Shown: positions 1 through 8,614, counted from the stretch's first letter. The stretch is 20,514 nt of DNA from an uncultured Clostridia bacterium (GCA_947171615.1 CAMVYG010000009.1:1-20514), one strand, 5' to 3'. Translations and numbers: made by a program. Notes: generated from the sequence alone by a model not told the origin.

Positions 1-581
1 CTGATGCGGAGTGCAAGGCGAGGCTATCCGCCGAAAATCTCCGCTTGGGAGAGGAAATCAACAGTCTGCTGGGCGATTTGGGCCAGGTAAAGAGAGAAAA
101 CGGCACCTGGTATTTTATCGACAGCAGCGGTGAAAAGGAACTGCTGTACAGCATCTACCATAAGGGCGGCATTGTCGGCGACAATATGGATATCCGGGAC
201 GACGAGGTCTTCGCCCTGCTGCAAAAGGGCGAAATGGTGCTGGACCGTGCCGGGAAGGAAAACCTTTACGAAACGATAGATTTTGTGAAGGAAATGCGGG
301 ACCGCTTTGGCGCGGACATTTCCGAGCGGTTTGCGCCCTTCTCCCCCACCTTCCCCAGCCTGACGGAGCGGTACGACAGCGCAGTGCGGGAGGTCTCTCA
401 CTTGAACGATACCGTGTTCAGCCCCACCATCAACGTGGAATTTCACCACCAGGGCGTCATGAAGGACAGCGATGCTGTAAAGTACGGAAACATGATTGCC
501 AATACCGCCCTGGACAGCCTGCAGAATATGTTTGTCAAAACCGGGATTTCCACCCATCGTTTTGCAGGCTTTAAGCAGTAA
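1..581 (+). CDS. Phage tail tape measure protein, C-terminal part (partial)
   Basis: The reading frame is open from the window edge (first full codon at position 3) to the stop at 579-581, so the N-terminus is missing and an internal TTG near position 45 should not be taken as the start. The visible 193 residues include a segment with YHKGGIVG followed by DEVFALLQKGEMVLDR. This Gly-Gly plus 'aLLqkGEmVl' pattern is typical of the C-terminus of siphovirus tape measure proteins, which set tail length inside the tail tube. The early residues look helical and charged, as expected for the end of a long coiled coil. The next gene is a tail hub/fibre protein on the same strand, which fits the usual order. 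The call rests on the C-terminal signature and context only. Confidence 0.75.
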   Translation, partial: DAECKARLSAENLRLGEEINSLLGDLGQVKRENGTWYFIDSSGEKELLYSIYHKGGIVGDNMDIRDDEVFALLQKGEMVLDRAGKENLYETIDFVKEMRDRFGADISERFAPFSPTFPSLTERYDSAVREVSHLNDTVFSPTINVEFHHQGVMKDSDAVKYGNMIANTALDSLQNMFVKTGISTHRFAGFKQ

Positions 582-587
582 AAAGCT

Positions 588-631
588 TGTTCGGCGTCCT
601 GTGCGCTTTGGGCGCACAGGACAGACCGAAC
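588..631 (+). other. Long intergenic hairpin between two tail genes
   Basis: A perfect 11-bp stem (596-606 with 612-622, loop TTTGG) is extended by an outer 6-bp stem (589-594 with 626-631) across a small internal loop. No T-run follows, so it is not a classical terminator. It sits just after the tape measure stop and before the ribosome binding site of the next gene. It may stabilise mRNA or set relative expression, but that is inference. Confidence 0.6.
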
Positions 632-657
632 CAACGACAATGGAAAGGAGGAATACT

Positions 658-3600
658 ATGGTCGTAAATTTCAGTGAATTTAAGCGCGGGGAACGCCCGG
701 TGCTGGTTCTGCGGAATTTGAGCGGCGACGTGCTGGCTCCGCTGGGCTTTGCAAACAACGTGAGCCTTTCGCTTCACTATAACGAGGTTTCGGAGCTTAC
801 CTTCGAGCTTCCCGCCTATGCGGACGGCGAGCCCACTCCGGATTACGACCTTGTGATCGGAATGCGCATTGCCGATCTGCAAGGGATCGGCCGGTTTATC
901 CTCACAGACCCCAGCGAGCGGGACACTGGAAAAACCAGGGTGAAAACCTGCAAGGGCTACTCCCTGGAGTATGAGTTCACCTTCAGAAAAATTTCCATGC
1001 CCCGGGGCACTTACGAGTTTTATAACGAGATCGGCTTCGAAGATTCCATCATCGGCAGGATCAAAGAGCTGATGCCCCGGTGGCGCTTTGAGGTGGACGA
1101 AAAGCTCATCGGGCGGCACCGCACCTTTGAGGTCAGCGGGGAAAACCTCTATAACTTCATCAAAAACACCCTGCAGACCAGCTATAATTGTGTGTTCGAT
1201 TTCGATACCTACACCTACACCGTTCATGTGCGGGAGGTGGACAGCGAAACGGTGACAAAATCCGTGTATCTTTCGACTCAAAATCTGATTAAGGATTTGA
1301 TTATAAACGAGGACACGGAGGGTATTATCACCTGTCTGGACGTAAACGGCGCAGAGGGCGTGAATATCCGGGACGTGAACCCCATTGGCTCCAATAAGCT
1401 TTACAATCTGGACTATTTCCTGAACGAGCAGAACTTTACCCCCGCCCAGCTGGAAAAGTGGAACAGCTGGAAGCAGGCGTGCCGCCTGGCACGGGACGAG
1501 TTCTACCGGGGCTGGCTGGAATGCGATATACGGCGCTCGGAGATCGACACGGAAAAAGCCCGGCTGGAGGACATGGAGACCCAGCGCAAGGTGAAAGAGC
1601 AGATTTCCTCCGCCCTGCAGGAATGGATATTGGCCGGAAAGAAGGAGGAGGATTTTCCCGCCAAGGCGGAGGATTACGAGAGCGCAACAGAGCCGCTGGA
1701 AAAGATCCACGAGGAGCTTTCCCGGCTTGCGGGCGAGATCAATATGCAGAGCGCGCTGATAGGCGAGAAGGAAGACGAGCTGAAGACTGCGGAAGAGAGC
1801 TTATACGCTGCGGCGGCAGAGCTGAAGCCCTCCGTCTATTTCACCCCGGAGGAATGGCAGCAGTACAGCGCTTACATGAAAGAAGATTCCCTCACCGAAA
1901 GCTCCTTCGCCATGTCCACCGCCTCTTCCTATGCCGGGCACGGCACAAAAGGGCAGTATGACGGCGAATATCTTCTCAGCGAGGCGAATGTGACGAAGAT
2001 CCCCCGGCAGGAAACGGGGAAAACCCTGTATACCGTGCAGGGCGGCGTGCTTGCCGTACCGCCGGAGCTGGGCAGCCGGTTCCCGGCAAAGGTGGTAAAC
2101 GCCACCCTGGAGGTCACGGACGATGGAGAGGTGATTTTCAGCGCCCTGCTGAACCTGCCCATTGAGGGGGCGGCGCTGGGAAGCGAGCCGGAAGAAACCG
2201 GGCAGGAGGAACAGCGAATGTTCCGCACGGCGTACCTTTCTCTGACAGGAGCCCGTTTCTCAGCCGTGCAGGACGATACCGTGTTCCCAGCCGAGCCCAA
2301 GGAGCCGGAGGACACTCCCACAGAGCCCCTGAACGCTTACGCCGCCGGAAGCTGGGTGCGCTTCTCCGTAGAGGAAAGCTTTGTCTACCTCACGGAAAAC
2401 GCCAGCGTGTACGAGCAGAATTCCGTGGCGTGGTCGCTGTACGAGTACGGCGAGGAAACCCTCCGCAAGCTGGCGTACCCCTCCTACACCTTCTCGGTAA
2501 ACGCCGCCAATTTCCTGGTGCTGGAGGAATTCGAGAGCTTTAAGGATCAGCTGGCGCTGGGCGAGCGGATTTTTCTTCAGCTGGACGAAGGCAAGCTTTT
2601 GCAGCCCTTTGTCATCGGCGTGGACTACAGCTTTTCCGACCCCACCAGCTTCTCCATTCGGTTCAGCGATAAATACTGTTCCTTCGATGCGGCTTTCCGG
2701 CTGGTGGACCTGCTGGAGCAAAGCGTTTCCATGGGGAAAAGCGTGGATTTCAGCAAGTACACCTACCGCAATTTCGTGGACAGCGGCGCACAGACGGAAG
2801 TGCAAAGCTTTATCCAGTCCGCCCTGGACGTTTCCAAAAACGCCGTGCTTTCCTCCCAAAACCAGGCCATTTCCTGGGACGAAAGCGGCTTAAAGCTGCG
2901 GAAATGGAAAAACGACCAAAACCACGCCGAGGGCTACGAGGACGACCAGATCGCCATGCTCAACAACAACATTGTGTTTACAGCCGATGGGTTCCAAACG
3001 GTGAAAATGGCGATTGGGCGTTTCAAGGACGAGACCCGGGGAAGCTGCTTCGGTATTGTGGCTCCGAATATCGTGGGAACCCTGCTGGCAGGGGAAAACC
3101 TGCGGATCCAGACAAAGAACGAAGAGGGGAAGCCCATTGCCTTTCAGGTGGACGAAACCGGGGCAAAGCTCCACAATGCGGAGTTTGACATTACCACAAA
3201 CACCGAAAAGGGACTGCGGCAAATTGTGCTGAACCCTGATGTGGGAATTGCCATGGGGATTTACCCGGTCTACAACGAATCTGGCTTTGACAAAGAAAAC
3301 GCCAGATTCTACATAGATGCAGAATCTGGCGATGCTTATTTTAATGGTGTGATACAGGCTGAAGATTATTTGGATAAAAACGGGAAGAGCATGGTGAAAA
3401 AACTGGAAGACGAAGACCATTACAGGTTTCAGCCGGAATACTTGAACCTTAAGGGCCTTACCATCAAGGACAAGTCCGGAACCACTACCTTTCAAATCGA
3501 TGAAAACGGTCACGTTACCATGCAAGGGGATATCACAATAAACAACGGTGCGCCCGATGGTACTTTCATCAGTGGCACCAGCATTTACGCGCCCACCATT

Positions 3601-3984
3601 GAGTCTCCAACCATCAAGTGGTACGACGATAAAGGAGAATTTTTAGGGTCGGTTGGACAAGGGAGCGGTAAAAATGACGGTTCTCCTACCGTCCTTTTGG
3701 AGATGAAATCAACAAAAGGTATTAGCTTAAATGCCGAAAATGGCGGAATAAGCCTAATTGCAAACAATGGAGGAATTTGGTTTTCCAGTCGGGCAGGGGC
3801 TCTGAAAGGACTAGATGTAAGGGAATCTTTCCGAATTGCCACAAAATGCTATACACCATCGTGTAGCACAGACGGATGGACAGATATCTTGGCTGCCTTC
3901 AGAGATATTGAAAGGCGATTAAACAAAGCGGAAAGCGATATCGGCGGGATACTTGCCCGGATAACAATCTTGGAATCTCAATAA
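658..3984 (+). CDS. Phage tail hub / minor structural protein with tail-fibre C-terminus (Tal-like)
   Basis: This is a 1108-aa protein. ATG 658 is chosen because AAAGGAGG lies about 8 bases upstream; the frame stays open further left without a better site. Residues about 1-270 resemble the N-terminal region of phage minor structural/Tal-type hub proteins (a beta-rich 'f.l...d...D.Y.LV.GmRI' region and the KGYSLEYEF segment). Residues about 277-390 form a long charged coiled coil. The middle is beta-rich. From about residue 870 on there are fibre-like segments such as ARFYIDAESGDAYFNG. The C-terminus is a short heptad-like helix (IERRLNKAESDIGGILARI), a probable trimerisation element. No peptidase or lysozyme motif was recognised. 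It follows the tape measure gene and overlaps the reverse-strand SLH gene by 7 bases at its 3' end. The last 600 or so bases look less GC-rich than the rest, which may mark a swapped receptor-binding end. Confidence 0.75.
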   Translation: MVVNFSEFKRGERPVLVLRNLSGDVLAPLGFANNVSLSLHYNEVSELTFELPAYADGEPTPDYDLVIGMRIADLQGIGRFILTDPSERDTGKTRVKTCKGYSLEYEFTFRKISMPRGTYEFYNEIGFEDSIIGRIKELMPRWRFEVDEKLIGRHRTFEVSGENLYNFIKNTLQTSYNCVFDFDTYTYTVHVREVDSETVTKSVYLSTQNLIKDLIINEDTEGIITCLDVNGAEGVNIRDVNPIGSNKLYNLDYFLNEQNFTPAQLEKWNSWKQACRLARDEFYRGWLECDIRRSEIDTEKARLEDMETQRKVKEQISSALQEWILAGKKEEDFPAKAEDYESATEPLEKIHEELSRLAGEINMQSALIGEKEDELKTAEESLYAAAAELKPSVYFTPEEWQQYSAYMKEDSLTESSFAMSTASSYAGHGTKGQYDGEYLLSEANVTKIPRQETGKTLYTVQGGVLAVPPELGSRFPAKVVNATLEVTDDGEVIFSALLNLPIEGAALGSEPEETGQEEQRMFRTAYLSLTGARFSAVQDDTVFPAEPKEPEDTPTEPLNAYAAGSWVRFSVEESFVYLTENASVYEQNSVAWSLYEYGEETLRKLAYPSYTFSVNAANFLVLEEFESFKDQLALGERIFLQLDEGKLLQPFVIGVDYSFSDPTSFSIRFSDKYCSFDAAFRLVDLLEQSVSMGKSVDFSKYTYRNFVDSGAQTEVQSFIQSALDVSKNAVLSSQNQAISWDESGLKLRKWKNDQNHAEGYEDDQIAMLNNNIVFTADGFQTVKMAIGRFKDETRGSCFGIVAPNIVGTLLAGENLRIQTKNEEGKPIAFQVDETGAKLHNAEFDITTNTEKGLRQIVLNPDVGIAMGIYPVYNESGFDKENARFYIDAESGDAYFNGVIQAEDYLDKNGKSMVKKLEDEDHYRFQPEYLNLKGLTIKDKSGTTTFQIDENGHVTMQGDITINNGAPDGTFISGTSIYAPTIESPTIKWYDDKGEFLGSVGQGSGKNDGSPTVLLEMKSTKGISLNAENGGISLIANNGGIWFSSRAGALKGLDVRESFRIATKCYTPSCSTDGWTDILAAFRDIERRLNKAESDIGGILARITILESQ

Positions 3985-5042
3985 TACATATCCAATCTGG
4001 ATTTGAAGAAATAAAATCTTGCAGGCTCATAAATATCAAATTCAGGTCTGCTAAATGGCGCAACATAGCGCAAATAAATATCACCTCCACCTAAACCGCT
4101 TACGTAAAAAGTAACCTGAAGAGTTTTATCTGTGTCTCCTATTAGCCCCAAGTCCTTCATCATGGCTAACATATATTGTTCGAGCACGTCAAAAGGCACA
4201 AGGTCTACCGCTCGAACATAGACGGGATTGTAGTCTATATTCCCAATGGCACGTATTTTTGTGATAACTCCTACTACATCTACCTTCCCGGAAAAAATCT
4301 CCCGGAACTCCCGGTAAGTGCAAGCCCCCTCCGGCAGATCATCAGGGGTGGGGTCAACAAAAGTAGGGTCAAAATTGGGATCTGCTTCCACTTCAGTGTT
4401 TTCCAGAATGGGATCGGCGTTTACCGCCACCTGCGCCACCTCACAGCGCTTTGCCGCACTGCCGGGCTTCAGCTTTCCGTCACTACCGTTCACTACTTTG
4501 TGGGTCACCGCCCACTGCATGGCCTCTTTGGCCCAGCTGGAAACGGAGGAAGCGTCTGGGAACTGGGAAAGAATATCGCTGTCAAAGCTGGCGTCGTTGC
4601 CCGTTTTCTGGGCGTAGTTGTACATGATAACAGCCATCTGCTCTCTCGTCACGTTCTTTTCCGGGGCGAATTTTCCATCGCCCACGCCGGAGATCAATTC
4701 CGCGCGGTAAGCCCACTCCACGGCGGGCGCGTACCACTGGTTCTTGTTTACATCGGAAAAGCTGCTTTTTCCCGTCCAGGTGGACTTCTCAAAGTTTGAA
4801 GTTTTGTTGGAGAGCACCTGCACAAACATGGCCCTTGTCATAGGCGCGTTGGGGGAAAAGGTGGTTGCCCCGGTGCCGTTAAAGAGCCCGTTTTCGTAAG
4901 CATAGGTCACCGCGTTTTTATACCACGCCCCGTCCGGCACATCGGTAAAAGGCAGCCCCGCCGCGGAAGCGGGCAAAGTCAAGGTTCCCAATAAAAGTAC
5001 AGCGGCTAATAACAAAGAGATGAGCTTACGATGCAGTTTCAT
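3978..5042 (-). CDS. Secreted S-layer-homology (SLH) domain protein, probable prophage cargo
   Basis: This 354-aa protein is read on the reverse strand within the forward tail operon. The start at 5042 is set by AAGGAGG 8 bases upstream; an in-frame ATG further out at 5069 has no comparable site. Residues 1-28 are a signal peptide (basic start, Leu/Ala core, cleavage near ASA-AG). Three SLH repeats follow at about 30-80 (FTDVPDGAWY), 94-147 (FSDVNKNQWY) and 158-210 (FPDASSVSSW), each with the amphipathic helix typical of SLH. Such repeats usually bind pyruvylated secondary cell-wall polymer, so the mature protein should sit on the host cell wall. Residues about 220-354 form an unrecognised C-terminal domain. 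Strand, own promoter and position suggest a lysogenic-conversion gene; a role in masking a phage receptor is only a hypothesis. Confidence 0.85.
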   Translation of the reverse strand: MKLHRKLISLLLAAVLLLGTLTLPASAAGLPFTDVPDGAWYKNAVTYAYENGLFNGTGATTFSPNAPMTRAMFVQVLSNKTSNFEKSTWTGKSSFSDVNKNQWYAPAVEWAYRAELISGVGDGKFAPEKNVTREQMAVIMYNYAQKTGNDASFDSDILSQFPDASSVSSWAKEAMQWAVTHKVVNGSDGKLKPGSAAKRCEVAQVAVNADPILENTEVEADPNFDPTFVDPTPDDLPEGACTYREFREIFSGKVDVVGVITKIRAIGNIDYNPVYVRAVDLVPFDVLEQYMLAMMKDLGLIGDTDKTLQVTFYVSGLGGGDIYLRYVAPFSRPEFDIYEPARFYFFKSRLDMYY

Positions 5043-5094
5043 AGAGGCAGCCTCCTTCAATTTCATTTCTGTAACACCGATAAGTTCTGTTTCA

Positions 5095-5123
5095 ATTATA
5101 TAGGTCTCTATTGCCGAATGCAA
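5095..5123 (-). promoter_or_regulatory. Sigma-A-type promoter for the reverse-strand SLH gene
   Basis: On the reverse strand a TTGCAT -35 (5118-5123) and a perfect TATAAT -10 (5095-5100) are separated by exactly 17 bases. They lie about 50 bases upstream of the chosen SLH start. This supports expression independent of the phage late transcripts. It was seen by eye, without experimental support. Confidence 0.7.
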
Positions 5124-5245
5124 GCCCTTTTTGTGATTTTCATCTGAGTTTTTCTCAGGTTTTATATAGATTTGCAGGTTAATTTTCAAATTTGCAGGGT
5201 AATTCTGCACAGGTTCGGAGAGCTTTTCTCCGGGAAAGGAGAGAC

Positions 5246-5407
5246 ATGACGAACAAAGAGATCAAAATCAGGCTGGTTCAGGTCCTGCAGGCGCTGAATA
5301 CCATTCCGGTCAGCGGCAAGGTCAGCCTGACAAACCTTGCGGGAAGCATTGGGGTGCTGGAAGACATCGTTCAGCAGCTTCCCGATGAAGAAGAAAAAGA
5401 AGAATAG
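5246..5407 (+). CDS. Small hypothetical phage protein (53 aa)
   Basis: ATG 5246 follows a clear GGAAAGGAGA site; an alternative in-frame upstream start has no such site. The protein is predicted helical, with a hydrophobic repeat (IRLVQVLQAL, IGVLEDIVQQL) and an acidic tail (DEEEKEE). No family was recognised. It lies just upstream of the Dit-like gene with a 34-base gap and is probably co-transcribed with it. The size and acidic end would suit a small accessory or assembly protein, but no function is claimed. Confidence 0.6.
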   Translation: MTNKEIKIRLVQVLQALNTIPVSGKVSLTNLAGSIGVLEDIVQQLPDEEEKEE

Positions 5408-5441
5408 ATCACAGAAGCATGAAAGGAAAGAAGGTGATGCA

Positions 5442-6263
5442 ATGGCTTTTGAAGGCTGCGGCTTTGCGTTTGACGGCGTTCCCTCCTCGGAATTTGGGCT
5501 GGAAATCTATGAATTCGGCTCCAATACTCAGGAGGATTCTCCCATCGCCTCCACCGGGGAGATCCTTTCCCAGCAGATGGAGGGGAAGCCCCGCTCTTAC
5601 TTATACGGGGTGGCGCAGAATAAGCCGCTGGAATTTAAGCTTGTGTTCGGCGTGAACCGAAAGTCCGTTTCTGCCCACAAGCCACTGGACAGGTGGGATA
5701 TCCAATCTATCACGGCATGGCTCACAGGGCATGACGACGGCAAGTGGAAGTGGCTGGAAATCGAGCAGGACGATATGGAAACAGTGCGTTACCGCTGCCT
5801 GATTTCCGAGCTTACCCCCATTTCCGAAGGGCTGGAGACTTGGGCGTTTTCCTGTCGGGTGACCTGCGATTCCCCGTTCGGGTACACCTACCCGGAACGG
5901 TACGTTTACCGCCTGACAGGGGAGCCGAAGCAGGTGCTGCTTTTCAACCGCAGCACCTTCCACGGACTGTACTATCCCCGGTTGGAGCTTTCCCTGAAAA
6001 GCGGGGACGGCGTTTCCATCGTCAATGAAAGCGACGGCGGCAGGAAATTCCTGCTTTCCGGGCTTGCGGGCTTTACTCCCCTGATCCTCACGGTAGACAA
6101 TGAAAACCAGGTGATCCGGGCGGACAAGCAGCTGCCGAAATCCGTTTATTCCTATTTCAACATGAATTTCTTCCGGCTTGTCCGGGGAGATAATTCGCTG
6201 GTGATAAACGGACAGGGTACGGTCAAATTCATTTGCGAGTATCCCATGAATGTTGGGGGGTGA
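5442..6263 (+). CDS. Distal tail (Dit)-like phage tail protein
   Basis: This is a 273-aa protein. ATG 5442 follows GGAAAGAAGG; the frame is open further upstream but overlaps the previous gene. The N-terminal stretch (FAFDGVPSSEFGLEIYEFGS) matches the typical start of siphovirus Dit/Sipho_tail-family proteins, with 'f.fdG..SseFGL.i'. The central region (WDIQSITAWLTG, then DWKW-type residues and CRVTCDSPFGYT) and the beta-sandwich-rich C-terminus also fit. In such phages Dit forms the hexameric ring linking tail tube and baseplate. The usual order is tape measure, Dit, hub, but here the hub-like protein and an SLH cargo gene come first. The call is made from sequence pattern and context. Confidence 0.8.
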   Translation: MAFEGCGFAFDGVPSSEFGLEIYEFGSNTQEDSPIASTGEILSQQMEGKPRSYLYGVAQNKPLEFKLVFGVNRKSVSAHKPLDRWDIQSITAWLTGHDDGKWKWLEIEQDDMETVRYRCLISELTPISEGLETWAFSCRVTCDSPFGYTYPERYVYRLTGEPKQVLLFNRSTFHGLYYPRLELSLKSGDGVSIVNESDGGRKFLLSGLAGFTPLILTVDNENQVIRADKQLPKSVYSYFNMNFFRLVRGDNSLVINGQGTVKFICEYPMNVGG

Positions 6264-6268
6264 GACAG

Positions 6269-6667
6269 ATGATCAATGAAATTTACAGTATGCCGGAGGT
6301 GAAGTTTGTAGCCGGGGAAACGCAGACCTTTGTGTTCCACCTCTATTTTGAGGCGACCCGGGACGCATTCAACGCCAACGGCTGCAAGGTGAACTTTGCC
6401 GTGATCGACTACACCAATAAAAGCGGGAAGCCCCTGCTTTGCAAAAAGTGTAAGATACGGCTGAACAGTGACGGCGTTCCCAACATCGCGGAAGCATACC
6501 TCACGCCGGAGGACACGGCGGGGCTGTACGGCAAGTATGTCTACCAGCTTCAGATCCGGGATATCGACGATGAGGTGGAAATCCCCGGACAGGGGCTGCT
6601 CGTCATCAGCAAGAACATTCACAAAGGCTTTATCTATCACACAGGCACGGAAACCGTGTCTCAGTAA
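6269..6667 (+). CDS. Phage baseplate/tail protein with possible BppU-like N-terminal fold
   Basis: This 132-aa protein starts at ATG 6269, 5 bases after the Dit-like stop, with a G-rich ribosome site. It is beta-rich with little helix and has the pattern seen in N-terminal domains of phage baseplate upper proteins: FVAGETQTFVFHLYF early, a middle strand series, then LYGKYVYQLQIRD and a final GQGLLVISKNIH strand. It contains a Cys pair (CKKC) of unknown meaning. Position after Dit and before further structural genes supports a baseplate role. The family assignment is tentative. Confidence 0.55.
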   Translation: MINEIYSMPEVKFVAGETQTFVFHLYFEATRDAFNANGCKVNFAVIDYTNKSGKPLLCKKCKIRLNSDGVPNIAEAYLTPEDTAGLYGKYVYQLQIRDIDDEVEIPGQGLLVISKNIHKGFIYHTGTETVSQ

Positions 6668-6694
6668 CCACATTTTTGAAAGGATGATTATTTT

Positions 6695-7126
6695 ATGAAC
6701 ACTACTTACTTTTTGAACCAGATCATGGGCAACGTTTTCGGCTCCAAGAAAGATCCCGCTCTCCCTGCCAAGTATTATCTGGGTCTCAGCACCACCGCGC
6801 CCAATGTGGACGGCACCGGCGTATCTGAGCCCAGCACCCCCGGCGACGCATACGCCCGGGTTCTCATCGACTGTTTTTCCGAGCCGGTGAACGGCGTGAT
6901 CCAGAACACGGCGTCTCTCACCTTCCCGGAAAGTCTGTACCCGTGGAGCACTGCTGCCGCCCCTATCACCCATTATGTCATCTATGATGCCCCGGAGGGC
7001 GGAAATCTGCTGGTATACGATGTGCTGTCCCTGAGCCGCATCGTGGAAACCAATACCGTGGTGGCGATCAAGCCGGAAAGCCTGACCATCACGCTGAGCA
7101 ATCCCACGGAGCCGGCGGGGGAATGA
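6695..7126 (+). CDS. Phage tail/virion structural protein, hypothetical family
   Basis: This 143-aa protein starts at ATG 6695 after a GAAAGGATG site. It shows a pattern common to small phage virion proteins: an N-terminal helix (NTTYFLNQIMGNVFG), YYLGLSTTAPN with DGTGVSEPS, a YARV strand, a 'FPES...W' segment and then THYVIYDA..GGNLLVYD. These features recur in minor tail or fibre-adaptor proteins of Firmicutes phages. No enzymatic motif is visible. It lies between the baseplate gene and an unknown gene in the same operon. The exact role (adaptor, fibre base, cap) cannot be decided. Confidence 0.6.
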   Translation: MNTTYFLNQIMGNVFGSKKDPALPAKYYLGLSTTAPNVDGTGVSEPSTPGDAYARVLIDCFSEPVNGVIQNTASLTFPESLYPWSTAAAPITHYVIYDAPEGGNLLVYDVLSLSRIVETNTVVAIKPESLTITLSNPTEPAGE

Positions 7127-7159
7127 AACACTCCGCCCCAAGGAAGGACGGTGGGGTAA

Positions 7160-7837
7160 TTGAAGCACTTTGACGTTTTTCTGCGCCGGAAGGTCATGGA
7201 GACCAATCTGTACATTCAGGAACTGGTGCAGCGCAAGGATCTGGCGGGTAAGGATTATTTCATCCTTTTTTCAGAGGAAGCCCTTGCTCACCTAGAGAAA
7301 TATGTCGCGCCGCAGGCAGTCATGAAGCTGACGGAGCAGCTTCTTCCCGTGCTGAAAACAGCATATACGACCGGGAAGGACAAGCTGCTCCTGATCACGG
7401 CGGGAAAGCTCCTTTCCACGGTGTTCGTAGGGGAGATAGCCGATGAACTGGCTCTTGGTACGACCGGCGCGGACGCGCTTGAAAGAAGGTATGCGGAGGT
7501 AAAAGACTGGCTGTGCCTTGCCTTTGCGCCTGCCGGGGAGATGGGTACGGTAAAGTATCTGTCTTCCGAAAGCGTTTCTGTTCTCACAGCCGCGATGGAT
7601 TGCGCGCTGTGGCTGGTCCACAAGTATGCTTCCGCGCAAAGCGCCGGATTTTTGAGCAGTGTTTTGTCAGCGGGCGGCACGGCTTATTCCGGCGGTTTGG
7701 ACAGAATGACGCTGTTTACGGAAAACCCGGCAAGCCGCTTGGTGCGGTTCAGAAATCTGGGAGAAACCTTTCCCTTGACGCTGGAATCCATGCAGGACAG
7801 GACTTTGGAAGACTTGATCCTGGAAATCATCGAATAA
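7160..7837 (+). CDS. Hypothetical phage protein (225 aa), tail module
   Basis: The frame begins with TTG 7160 after a GGTGGGG site. An alternative ATG at 7196 (residue 13) has GGAAGG only 2 bases before it, so the start is uncertain. The protein looks mainly helical, with alternating hydrophobic and charged stretches (AVMKLTEQLLPVLKTAYTTG), and has no transmembrane segment or recognised motif. It is 16 bases upstream of the first tail-fibre gene. The position would suit a fibre-connecting or chaperone-type protein, but the sequence gives no direct evidence. Confidence 0.65.
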   Translation: MKHFDVFLRRKVMETNLYIQELVQRKDLAGKDYFILFSEEALAHLEKYVAPQAVMKLTEQLLPVLKTAYTTGKDKLLLITAGKLLSTVFVGEIADELALGTTGADALERRYAEVKDWLCLAFAPAGEMGTVKYLSSESVSVLTAAMDCALWLVHKYASAQSAGFLSSVLSAGGTAYSGGLDRMTLFTENPASRLVRFRNLGETFPLTLESMQDRTLEDLILEIIE

Positions 7838-7852
7838 AGGAGGACGGAGAAA

Positions 7853-8599
7853 ATGAGCGAGCATTCGCCAAATTTGAATTTGAGCCTGTACAGCGAAGCG
7901 GACGTAAAGGAAAAATTCCTCACGTTTTTGGAACAGCTGGCAGGCTCCGGAGCAGAATCCAACATGATGCTGCTGGATGCGGCAATCAAGGCCGTGCGGG
8001 ACGCGCTGCCCCAAAAAGCCGATTTGGTTGATGGGAAAATCCCTGCCAGTCAGCTTCCGTCCTTTGTGGACGATGTGGTGGAATACAACACAAAGGCGTA
8101 CTTTCCCATTTTGGGAGAAGCCGGGAAAATCTATGTGGACACCTCTACTAACCTGACGTACCGTTGGAGCGGTTCTACCTATGCGGAAATATCCCCCTCA
8201 CTGGCTCTGGGGGAAACGCAGTCCACGGCTTTTCGAGGCGATTTGGGAAAAGAAGCCTTTGAACATTCTCAGGAAACGGGGAATCCACATGGCGCTACCG
8301 CCGCTGATATCGGCGCGCGGCCCAGCACATGGACACCAACCGCGGCAGAGGTGGGGGCGCGGCCGGATGACTGGATGCCAACCGCCTCAGATGTAGGCGC
8401 GGATCCTTATGGTTCCGCATCTGCCGTACAGAGTAATTTGAATAATCATACCGGCAATTCCGCAATCCATATCACAGCATCAGAACGAAGCAGCTGGAAC
8501 GGGAAGCTGGATGCATCAAAAATTGTAGCCTCTACTACTGACTTAACGGCTGGCTCTTCAGCATTGGCCACCGGAACGCTCTATCTTGTCTATGAATGA
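7853..8599 (+). CDS. Phage tail fibre protein, paralogue 1
   Basis: This 248-aa protein starts at ATG 7853 after AAAGGAGGACGGAG. Residues about 1-60 form an N-terminal attachment domain. It is followed by KADLVDGKIPASQLPSFVDD, the GKIYV.TSTNLTYRWSGS box common in phage fibres, and EISPSLALGET. A GNPHGATAADIGARP repeat then leads into two further 'AAEVGARP/ASDVGADP' units, as in many fibre shafts. The final 40 residues are unlike those of its downstream paralogue at 9532-10362. It sits before a glycine-rich protein, which suggests a fibre plus tip pair for host recognition. Confidence 0.85.
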   Translation: MSEHSPNLNLSLYSEADVKEKFLTFLEQLAGSGAESNMMLLDAAIKAVRDALPQKADLVDGKIPASQLPSFVDDVVEYNTKAYFPILGEAGKIYVDTSTNLTYRWSGSTYAEISPSLALGETQSTAFRGDLGKEAFEHSQETGNPHGATAADIGARPSTWTPTAAEVGARPDDWMPTASDVGADPYGSASAVQSNLNNHTGNSAIHITASERSSWNGKLDASKIVASTTDLTAGSSALATGTLYLVYE

Positions 8600-8614
8600 T
8601 GAGGAGGGCGATCT

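Noticed and set aside
496..657. Upstream extension of the hub gene to position 496
   Set aside because: It would overlap the tape measure gene and has no ribosome site, whereas ATG 658 follows AAAGGAGG.
571..1710. Long reverse-strand frame opposite the hub gene (379 aa)
   Set aside because: It mirrors the forward gene, lacks a ribosome site and has no protein-like pattern; the forward frame has clear domains.
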